Positions 32,797 to 38,604 of a DNA stretch of 38,604 bases are shown here, in pieces. The translations under genes and the position numbers were made by a program. How positions within the stretch are numbered: position 1 is the stretch's first letter; every line of letters begins with the position of its first letter. This stretch comes from Planctomycetaceae bacterium. GTDB lineage: Bacteria; Planctomycetota; Planctomycetia; Planctomycetales; Planctomycetaceae. The stretch lies in the NCBI GenBank assembly GCA_028284885.1, contig JANQQW010000102.1:1-38604 (forward strand). The letters are read 5' to 3'. A model generated the notes under the pieces. That model was given only the letters and a program-made list of their open reading frames with translations. It had not been told where the DNA came from and ran no database searches.

Positions 32797-33336
32797 TCAC
32801 CCCCTGATCGTGCGTTTGCGGACCGGTTGCGGCTGCCGGAGTTCGACGTCGATGTTGCGCTCGAGCTTCTTGGCGAGACGCAGCCGCTCGTCGGCCGGCG
32901 TGTAGAGCAGCTCGGCCACCTTGTCGGGCTGGCCGGACGAGGTCTTCGTCTCGCCCGTGTCGGGGTCGATCCACGTTCCCTCGAACGGGTTCGTGAAGTA
33001 GACGGGGGCGGTCATCCGGATCGTGGCCCGGTCGCCCGTGCTGGTGATCGACGCGAACGCCCTCAGCATCCGCAACGACCTTCCCGTCAGAATCTGCAGC
33101 ACGAACCGGCCCTGGCCGACGCCGGTCACCTTCTTGATCTCCTCGAGGTAGACCTCCTCGCGAGGCTCGAGGTCGTACCGCTGCTCGTTGCCGGGCGTGA
33201 ACCGCCGCGGCATCTCGCGTTCGTGCCAGTACTCCATCGTGTCGTACAACGCCGTCTTCCGGGCCCGACGGTAGACCCGCCGCAGCTCGCCCTTCAGGGG
33301 CGTGGAGTCGTCGACCTCGACGCCGAGCACGATCAT
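32797..33336 (-). CDS. Phage head-tail connector/tail completion-type protein
   Basis: A 179-residue charged protein (GELRRVYRRARKTALYDTMEYWHEREMPRRF; YLEEIKKVTGVGQGRFVLQ) ending in a basic tail. Position between connector and tube genes suggests a tail completion or head-tail joining protein. ATG 33336 overlaps the previous stop (ATGA), which decides it over a longer in-frame start. Confidence 0.5.
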   Translation of the reverse strand: MIVLGVEVDDSTPLKGELRRVYRRARKTALYDTMEYWHEREMPRRFTPGNEQRYDLEPREEVYLEEIKKVTGVGQGRFVLQILTGRSLRMLRAFASITSTGDRATIRMTAPVYFTNPFEGTWIDPDTGETKTSSGQPDKVAELLYTPADERLRLAKKLERNIDVELRQPQPVRKRTIRG

Positions 33337-33899
33337 GCCGAGTCCCCCCACTGCACGTCGGCGATGCAGAGACTCCAGTACCCGAGCGAGGGCCGGTTGC
33401 CCTCGCTGACGAACCCCCACTCGCGGAGCGTCAGTTGCGTGATCGGGAGCTCGCCCAAGGCCTGTCCGTCCTGCTCGATCACGGGGTCTCCCTCGGACGG
33501 CTCGCTCGCCGACAGCGCGGCGACGTCGTCCAGCACGCCGCCGTGGAAGTTCATCGAGTCGAGGTCGCGGTTGCGACGGTCTCGCCAGGTGTCCCCCTGC
33601 ATCGACGGAGGGACGTCCTTCGCCATGTAGAGGAACAGGGTGCCGCTCGGCCGGAGGACGTTCGACTCGCCTCCGGCGATCAGTCCGTAGGTCTCCAGGA
33701 CCGGCGAGACCACGGCCAGCGGCCGCTCCTCGGACTGGTGGGCGTCGCTGAATCCGGTCTCCGAGAAGTAGACGCGCCGCTCCGCCTCAACGGTCGAGCT
33801 CGCTCCAACTCCCCCTTGGAACGTCGCGGACCGCGCAACGGCCCGTGACAGCAGGGCCATCGTGATGGCGAGCGTCGATGTCGGTGCGACGTCGGTCAC
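33333..33899 (-). CDS. Phage connector/tail-terminator region protein
   Basis: A 188-residue protein, beta-rich, with a PLAVVSPVLETYGLI...GTLFLYMAKD segment typical of small connector or terminator proteins. GTG 33899 start. Its gene overlaps the next by four bases. No family recognised. Confidence 0.5.
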   Translation of the reverse strand: MTDVAPTSTLAITMALLSRAVARSATFQGGVGASSTVEAERRVYFSETGFSDAHQSEERPLAVVSPVLETYGLIAGGESNVLRPSGTLFLYMAKDVPPSMQGDTWRDRRNRDLDSMNFHGGVLDDVAALSASEPSEGDPVIEQDGQALGELPITQLTLREWGFVSEGNRPSLGYWSLCIADVQWGDSA

Positions 33900-33906
33900 G
33901 TTCGTC

Positions 33907-34302
33907 TCAGATGAGCGGATGGCTGGGGACTCCGCTCCGCCCGCCGTACTGGCGTTCGAAGCGGGCCGTGATCGAGTAGCCGTCGGTGCTGACGATCTCC
34001 TTGAAGGACCGCCGCACGTCGGGTGGGTCGTCTGAGAGTCGAAGCGACCACCCGACGTCGACGCCCTTCATCGCGGCGGACGTCTTCGGCCCTTGCACGA
34101 CGACGAGTTCCACGTTGTGCTCGTGGTGAGGCATCTGCTCCCGCCGCTTCGACATGCGATCGACGAGCGCGACGAACGTGCGAGGGACGCTGCTCTCCTT
34201 CGGGAACAGCGTGACGCTCTCCGCCCCGTGCTCCTCGTTCAGGAACACGTCTTCGAAGTTCTCGGCCATCGCCTCGGCGAAGGTGGTCGCCTCATTCGGC
34301 AC
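33907..34302 (-). CDS. Phage head-tail adaptor region protein
   Basis: A 131-residue protein with a helical first third (TTFAEAMAENFEDVFL) and beta-rich remainder (NVELVVVQGPKTSAAMKGVDVGW; GYSITARFERQY). GTG 34302 has GGGGGA upstream. Likely a head-tail joining protein from its position; no family recognised. Confidence 0.5.
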   Translation of the reverse strand: MPNEATTFAEAMAENFEDVFLNEEHGAESVTLFPKESSVPRTFVALVDRMSKRREQMPHHEHNVELVVVQGPKTSAAMKGVDVGWSLRLSDDPPDVRRSFKEIVSTDGYSITARFERQYGGRSGVPSHPLI

Positions 34303-34363
34303 GTCGTCGTCCCCCGGTCCAGGGGCCGCCGTGCGCGAGCCACGGCCGCCCCCCGACGATCGG

Positions 34364-35071
34364 TCAGTCCTGGCGGAGGGTGAACTTCACCCGCTTGACG
34401 AAAAGCGTCCCCGTCGCCGTCCCGGCTGTCTTCTGGACCTGGAAGAACGGCTGCAGGCCGCCCGCGTAGTTGCTCACGTCGAGTCGCGTGTTCTGGGCGA
34501 CGCGGCGGAGCAGCCCCTGCGAGTTCTCGGCCGAGAAGAGCAGGTTCGACTTGCCCCCGGTCGGCAGCGACGGCGGCGACTGAGTGTGCACGCCGGTCTT
34601 GAACTCGATCGTGTGCCGCCGGACGGCGGTCGAGAGCGTCAGCCCGGTTGCGACGTCGTCGTTGTCGTTCGTGCCGTCGTCCGCCTCGACCACGAGGGCG
34701 TTGCTCCCGACGAGACGGAAGAGCGTGGCCTGAGCGATCGAGTCGATGGCGTCGTTGCGGGCCCCAGCGAGCCCGAACGCCATCTGGACCGAGGCGTCGA
34801 GGCTGGCCGACGCCTTCGCCCAGATGTCGATCTGGATGAGGTCGTCGATGTCGATGGCGAGGTCGTCGCCCCAGTACAGGCAGAGGTTCTGTGCCTCGTT
34901 CTGGGCGTCGAGTGCGAGTTCGGCGAAGCCCCCGCTGTTCATCACGTGCGGGCTGCCGGCGGCTGCCGTGATGGCCTTCGTCCACGGTCCGCCCGCGCCG
35001 GCGGAGACGGGGGCGTCGGGCGGGACCAGCGGGCCGCGGAAGTGGTAGTCGAGGCAGAACGTGTTCTTCAT
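34364..35071 (-). CDS. Phage structural protein, decoration or head-region
   Basis: A 235-residue protein with a beta-sandwich look (LALDAQNEAQNLCLYWGDDLAIDIDDLIQIDIWAKA; FFQVQKTAGTATGTLFVKRVKF), as in head decoration/fibre-like proteins. It is the first gene after the capsid and its downstream hairpin. ATG 35071. Role inferred from position only. Confidence 0.5.
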   Translation of the reverse strand: MKNTFCLDYHFRGPLVPPDAPVSAGAGGPWTKAITAAAGSPHVMNSGGFAELALDAQNEAQNLCLYWGDDLAIDIDDLIQIDIWAKASASLDASVQMAFGLAGARNDAIDSIAQATLFRLVGSNALVVEADDGTNDNDDVATGLTLSTAVRRHTIEFKTGVHTQSPPSLPTGGKSNLLFSAENSQGLLRRVAQNTRLDVSNYAGGLQPFFQVQKTAGTATGTLFVKRVKFTLRQD

Positions 35072-35116
35072 CGTGACGGTTCCGTTGAGGTGGTTTGGCG
35101 GTCAGGTCCGTTCCTG

Positions 35117-35157
35117 GCGGCTGGCCGGCCCGACACGAGGCCGAGCCGACCAGCCGC
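35117..35157. terminator. Long hairpin directly after the capsid gene
   Basis: Arms 35117-35132 and 35142-35157 match at 14 of 16 positions, loop of 9 nt. The capsid stop is at 35172 on the minus strand, so the hairpin follows it within 15 bp. Phages often place such an attenuator after the capsid gene to make capsid in excess over downstream tail genes. Confidence 0.6.
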
Positions 35158-35171
35158 TCTCACGGGGTGTG

Positions 35172-36767
35172 TCAGGAGGCCCCGGTGCCGGCGTTGCGGA
35201 CGGTGCCCCGCCAGTTGTCGATCGCCGCCGCGAAGCGACCCTCGAACTGCCAGACGCGGCTGTTGTTCTTGGGGTTGAAGTAGTTCCGCACACGCATCCG
35301 TTCGTAGCCACGCTGGAACGTGAATCGGATGGCGCGGGCGATCCGCGGGTCGCCGAAGCCGTAGTAGACCTGGGTGCTGGCGTCGTCGAGCATCGGATCG
35401 ACGTCGTACGCAACCTGGCCGCGGAAGATCTGCGCGTTGCTCTCCGTCTCCGGGACGATGTTGAGGGTGGCGGCGAGCAGCTGCTGCGTCGTCGTCTCGA
35501 GATCGGTCGGGATCAACAGCCGTCGCAGCGTCAGGCTCAACGTCCGCCGCTGCCCGACGCCCACCTGCTTCCGCAGGAGCTTCCGCATCTCGGAGAGCTC
35601 CGTCGTGGACGGCGAGTTGCCGGCAGCACGGTCGTTGCCGTGGTCGGTGTGGTACAACGCCTTCCCGTCGGACGCCGCGGCGTTGCCGGTGAGGAGATCG
35701 ATGCAGAGCCGGTTGAGCGTGAGCTCGTGGGCGATCTGGTTGTCCTGGACGGCGTCCTGGAAGGCCCCCAGGTCGTTGTCGACGAACATCCGCGGGGTCA
35801 GGGCCCACTCCTTGCCGTACGAGTCGGCCGCGATCCAGGACGCCTCTTCGCCGATGTCGTCCTGCTCGAAGTCGTCGCCGTCCGGCACCCGCGGGAACTC
35901 GCTGAACTCGCCGGTGCGGACGATCGTCGCGGGCTTGAAGTCCGGAACGGAACGGAACTGCGAGGCCCACATTCGGTACGTCGACGGGGCGAACTCCATC
36001 GCCTGGTCCCGCACCCGGCCGGCGAGGTTCGAGAAGACGATCGGCAGGTCGCCCGGCCGCTGGTAGGCCTGCTCGGCCGCCCCGACCCGCAGTTCCGGCC
36101 CCTGGAGGGCCATCGCCGCGATGTCGTCCGGCAGCATCCCGCGGACGCGCGTGCCGCCCTGCTCGAGCGAGATCGTCGCGAGGTCGAGCAGCGAGGCGTA
36201 CTGCAGGTCACGGGCGTGGGCGGACAGCTTCGCGTCGGCGGCGGCGATGCCGCACTGGTGTTCGAGCGCCTCGAGCGCGGCGGTCGCGAAGCGGTCCTCC
36301 CCGGCCTCCGTCACCCGGGCGTCGCGGCCCGTGCTGACGCTCCCGTTGGCGCTCGCCATGTCGTCGGTCCACTTCCTCAAGGCTGCCTCCACGCTGAGTT
36401 CGTCGCCGATCGCCGCACGGATCGCCTCGTCGGACATGTCGAGGAGTTGCCCGCGGGCGTGCAGGTCGTCGATGCGGGCTCGCTCCCGCGAGCGGAGCTC
36501 GGACTCGTTCACGCGGCCGCCGCCGCCCGTTCCGGCTCCCGAACTCGCCCCCTCGTCGGTCTCGACGGGCTTGCCGTCGCCGCTCTTCGGCTTGGGGAGC
36601 ACGCTGGCGAGCCTTTCGACGTCCTTCACGACCTCGTCGGCGTCCTTCGGTTGCTCGCGGTCGAGGAAGGCGTAGAGCTCGTCGAGAACCTTCTGGCACT
36701 CCTCGTCGGAGGCTCCGACCGTGACGAGCGACACGGCCACCAACGCCTGCACGATCTTCTTGTCCAT
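35172..36767 (-). CDS. Nested capsid product from internal start
   Basis: Inside the 853-residue fusion, ATG 36767 (fusion residue 323) is preceded by AAGGAG six nucleotides upstream, a strong ribosome-binding site that an internal codon need not have. The 531-residue product would contain a helical segment, a Gly-rich linker and the capsid-type region (MFVDNDLGAFQDAVQDNQIAHELTL; RGYERMRVRNYF). It would let the phage make more capsid than protease, as lambda does with its nested scaffold. Confidence 0.65.
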   Translation of the reverse strand: MDKKIVQALVAVSLVTVGASDEECQKVLDELYAFLDREQPKDADEVVKDVERLASVLPKPKSGDGKPVETDEGASSGAGTGGGGRVNESELRSRERARIDDLHARGQLLDMSDEAIRAAIGDELSVEAALRKWTDDMASANGSVSTGRDARVTEAGEDRFATAALEALEHQCGIAAADAKLSAHARDLQYASLLDLATISLEQGGTRVRGMLPDDIAAMALQGPELRVGAAEQAYQRPGDLPIVFSNLAGRVRDQAMEFAPSTYRMWASQFRSVPDFKPATIVRTGEFSEFPRVPDGDDFEQDDIGEEASWIAADSYGKEWALTPRMFVDNDLGAFQDAVQDNQIAHELTLNRLCIDLLTGNAAASDGKALYHTDHGNDRAAGNSPSTTELSEMRKLLRKQVGVGQRRTLSLTLRRLLIPTDLETTTQQLLAATLNIVPETESNAQIFRGQVAYDVDPMLDDASTQVYYGFGDPRIARAIRFTFQRGYERMRVRNYFNPKNNSRVWQFEGRFAAAIDNWRGTVRNAGTGAS

Positions 36768-37733
36768 GGCGGACTCCTTCTCCGAGACCTCGTTTCGGGT
36801 CGACGCTCCGCCGGACCCCGTGTTCGAGCGGGCGGAACGTCCCCCCGCGAGTTCGCGAACGACCTGCTCGAGCGTGCCGACGCGGTCGGCCATCCCGAGT
36901 TCGACCGCCTTGGCGGCGATCACGACCTTGCCCTGGCCGAAGTTCTCCTGGACGTGCTCGACCGTGACGCCGCGGCTCTTCGCCACGGCCTCGACGAACT
37001 GCTGCCCGTAGGCGTCGACCCGCTCCTGCAGGGACGCCTTTCCCTTGTCTCCGAGCGGCTCGACCGTGCTGCCGAGCGCCTTGTTCTCGCCGTACCGAAT
37101 GACGGTCCACGTGACGCCGTCGTTCTGCTCCCGGCGACTGACCTCGCCGTGGGCCAGCACCGTGCCGATGGAACCGATCTCGGCCGACGGGGCGACGACG
37201 ATCTCGTCGGCCGCTGAGGCGCAGTAGTACCCGGCGGAGGCACAGAGGTTGGTCGCCACGGCGACGATCGGCTTCCGGCCGCGTGACTCGCGGATGAGGT
37301 TCGCAAGCTCCTCGTTCCCACGCGCGTCGCCACCGGGCGTGTCGTATTCGAGGACGATCGCCCGAACCTTGTCGTCGGCGAGGGCTTCACGGAACCAGGT
37401 GGCGACCTGTTGCGTGCTCGTGCCGCCCGAGACCCGCATCATCAGGTCCATGCGGGGGGCGATGACGCCGTGCACCGGGATGATCCGCACGCCCTGGTGC
37501 GTCACCGGTCCGTGCGGCTCGTCGGAGTCGCCGGGGATCATGGACCCGATCGCGCCGCTGCCGTGACGTGCGGCCGCGAGCCGCTCGGCGACCTCGTCGT
37601 CGGTGAAGGCCAACCCCCGCGTGCGGAGGTCGAGGACCTCCATCATCGCGGTCAGGGCCTGCTCCTCCATCGCCCAGACGGTGGACCCGAACACGTCGAG
37701 CACGCGGCCGATCCTATTCGCCGGCTTCGGCAT
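35172..37733 (-). CDS. S49 protease-major capsid fusion protein
   Basis: An 853-residue polyprotein. Residues about 80-290 form an SppA/S49-type serine protease: the nucleophile Ser166 lies in CASAGYY, the likely general-base Lys218 in YGENKALGS, and the GQGKVVIAAKAVELGMADRVG segment closes the fold. From about residue 323 a helical segment, a Gly-rich linker and a C-terminal capsid-type region (about 500-853) with Mu-like head subunit features follow. It would mature the head by cleaving scaffold and capsid. ATG 37733 overlaps the portal stop. A strong internal start lies at 36767. Confidence 0.88.
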   Translation of the reverse strand: MPKPANRIGRVLDVFGSTVWAMEEQALTAMMEVLDLRTRGLAFTDDEVAERLAAARHGSGAIGSMIPGDSDEPHGPVTHQGVRIIPVHGVIAPRMDLMMRVSGGTSTQQVATWFREALADDKVRAIVLEYDTPGGDARGNEELANLIRESRGRKPIVAVATNLCASAGYYCASAADEIVVAPSAEIGSIGTVLAHGEVSRREQNDGVTWTVIRYGENKALGSTVEPLGDKGKASLQERVDAYGQQFVEAVAKSRGVTVEHVQENFGQGKVVIAAKAVELGMADRVGTLEQVVRELAGGRSARSNTGSGGASTRNEVSEKESAMDKKIVQALVAVSLVTVGASDEECQKVLDELYAFLDREQPKDADEVVKDVERLASVLPKPKSGDGKPVETDEGASSGAGTGGGGRVNESELRSRERARIDDLHARGQLLDMSDEAIRAAIGDELSVEAALRKWTDDMASANGSVSTGRDARVTEAGEDRFATAALEALEHQCGIAAADAKLSAHARDLQYASLLDLATISLEQGGTRVRGMLPDDIAAMALQGPELRVGAAEQAYQRPGDLPIVFSNLAGRVRDQAMEFAPSTYRMWASQFRSVPDFKPATIVRTGEFSEFPRVPDGDDFEQDDIGEEASWIAADSYGKEWALTPRMFVDNDLGAFQDAVQDNQIAHELTLNRLCIDLLTGNAAASDGKALYHTDHGNDRAAGNSPSTTELSEMRKLLRKQVGVGQRRTLSLTLRRLLIPTDLETTTQQLLAATLNIVPETESNAQIFRGQVAYDVDPMLDDASTQVYYGFGDPRIARAIRFTFQRGYERMRVRNYFNPKNNSRVWQFEGRFAAAIDNWRGTVRNAGTGAS

Positions 37734-38604
37734 CGGCCGTCTCCTCGGTTCGGGTCTTGCTGGACGATGCCGGGGCGGCGTTGCCGGTCGTGAGATCGAC
37801 CGGGAGCCCGTGACGGGCGAAGAACGCTAGCTCCCGCTTCTTCTGGAGGGCGAGACGACGCCAGTTGTGACCGCGGAGGCCGCACTCGATCTGCCACGTC
37901 GAGAGGTTCCCGCGAATGCGGGCGACGGCCGAGCTCGTCTCGGAGTCCGGGTCGAGCTGCTCGCGGCCGGGCGGCTGGATCGTCAGCCGCTGGAAGTCGT
38001 GGGCGTTCTTCTGGAACTGCCGGGCTCCGACCGACCGGAAACGCCCGAGCCCCGCCTGCACGGCGTGGAACCGGCGGCGAACCGGGCGGATGAACGACCG
38101 GGCGGCCCACTGCTGCAGGACGACGAAGTACGCCTGGTCGTCGAGATGGGCTCCACGAGCGGCCGTGTACGACGTCTGTTTGTAGTCGCCGGTGACCCGC
38201 AGCTGGGAGACGCCCGACGCCATGCCGTGGAGCATCATCAGCAGGTCGATGAACGGCTTCGCGTCACGATTCGGACGTTTGGACTCGGCGATCGCCACGT
38301 CGTCGTTCGGACCGATGTCGGCGATGAACGGCCGACCGAGCTTCACGACCGAGTTGCCGTTCGCGTCGGTCCCGCCGGACGTGGAGTGGGCCCCGCCGGC
38401 GAACCCGGTGCCGCTCCCTTGGCCCGACTCCCGCTTCACGACGAGAGCCAGGGCGGCGCCGAGGGCCGCCGCGGTCAGTTCGTTGCCGAGGTACCAGTCG
38501 ACGTCCTTCGCGTACTGGACGTTCGCCGAGAACCACGTCACTCCGCGGTTCTCGCTCGACCGATTCGGCAGGAACGAGTGGATCACCCGGCGGGCCGGAA
38601 CTCG
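37714..38604 (-). CDS. Lambda-type phage portal protein, C-terminal part
   Basis: The frame is open to the window edge, so only about 297 residues are seen. They match the lambda-family portal (ring through which DNA is packaged): VPARRVIHSF near the edge, LGNELTAAALGAALALVV, the YKQTSYTAARGAHLDDQAYF segment, and the C-terminal WQIECGLRGHNWRRLALQKKRELAFFARHGLPVDL end. It overlaps the capsid-fusion gene by 20 bp. Confidence 0.88.
   Translation of the reverse strand, partial: RVPARRVIHSFLPNRSSENRGVTWFSANVQYAKDVDWYLGNELTAAALGAALALVVKRESGQGSGTGFAGGAHSTSGGTDANGNSVVKLGRPFIADIGPNDDVAIAESKRPNRDAKPFIDLLMMLHGMASGVSQLRVTGDYKQTSYTAARGAHLDDQAYFVVLQQWAARSFIRPVRRRFHAVQAGLGRFRSVGARQFQKNAHDFQRLTIQPPGREQLDPDSETSSAVARIRGNLSTWQIECGLRGHNWRRLALQKKRELAFFARHGLPVDLTTGNAAPASSSKTRTEETADAEAGE

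Larger units (their letters stand above)
20593..38604 (-). mobile_element. Prophage structural module (portal to tail)
   Basis: A contiguous minus-strand set of portal, protease-capsid, connector, tail tube, chaperone, tape measure and tail/fibre genes with ATGA/GTGA overlaps, in the canonical siphovirus order. Terminase is expected beyond the right edge. The exact ends are not visible. Confidence 0.9.

Noticed and set aside
35061..37217. Plus-strand frame of 718 residues opposite the capsid fusion
   Set aside because: Antisense of a protein with protease and capsid motifs.

Overview
The window comes from a GC-rich bacterial chromosome, most likely a member of the Planctomycetota. Three kinds of gene point there: a secreted formylglycine sulfatase, an SGNH hydrolase fused to a DUF1080 (3-keto-disaccharide hydrolase/LamG-like) domain, and a DUF1559 pilin-like protein near an ECF sigma factor/Ser-Thr kinase pair. 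No species is assigned.

Region 1 (1-7.6 kb) is ordinary host chromosome. It holds the sulfatase, the SGNH-DUF1080 protein, a membrane protein with a spermidine-synthase-like methyltransferase core, a di-haem cytochrome c peroxidase/MauG-like protein, a six-helix membrane protein and tRNA-Leu(UAA). A long inverted repeat (1468-1550) lies between the first two, convergent genes.

Region 2 (7.6-20.6 kb) is accessory DNA and is partly visibly lower in GC. It starts with a tyrosine recombinase 27 bp from the tRNA, translationally coupled to a 92-residue protein of unknown family. A ribbon-helix-helix protein, a lipoprotein, a YfbU-family protein and a DUF1559 protein follow. Next is a tight four-gene operon: secreted protein, sigma-region-2-like mini-protein, complete ECF sigma factor and Ser/Thr kinase with TPR-like tail. 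Then come an HTH protein, small hypotheticals, an XRE-ImmA/IrrE regulator with its downstream partner, a PadR-like winged-helix/membrane-protein pair with a palindromic promoter, and a SnoaL-like protein.

Region 3 (20.6-38.6 kb) is the structural module of a tailed phage (prophage) with a long non-contractile-type tail operon. Apart from one tiny gene it lies on the minus strand. In transcription order: lambda-type portal (runs off the right edge), S49 protease-capsid fusion with a strong internal ribosome binding site, a post-capsid hairpin, head-tail connector-type proteins, tail tube candidate, a tail assembly chaperone candidate with a -1 frameshift site (run of eight A), tape measure, several tail/fibre proteins, a 14 x 20-residue repeat protein, a hub-like protein, and two proteins sharing a duplicated N-terminal domain. 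Many neighbours overlap as ATGA or GTGA, consistent with one long late operon that ends at a strong hairpin (20431-20469).

Regions 2 and 3 could be one integrated element whose integrase end lies at the tRNA, but the second boundary is outside the window, so this is inference. The observations most worth checking are the frameshift, the nested capsid start, the mini-sigma/sigma/kinase operon and the repeat and duplicated tail proteins.
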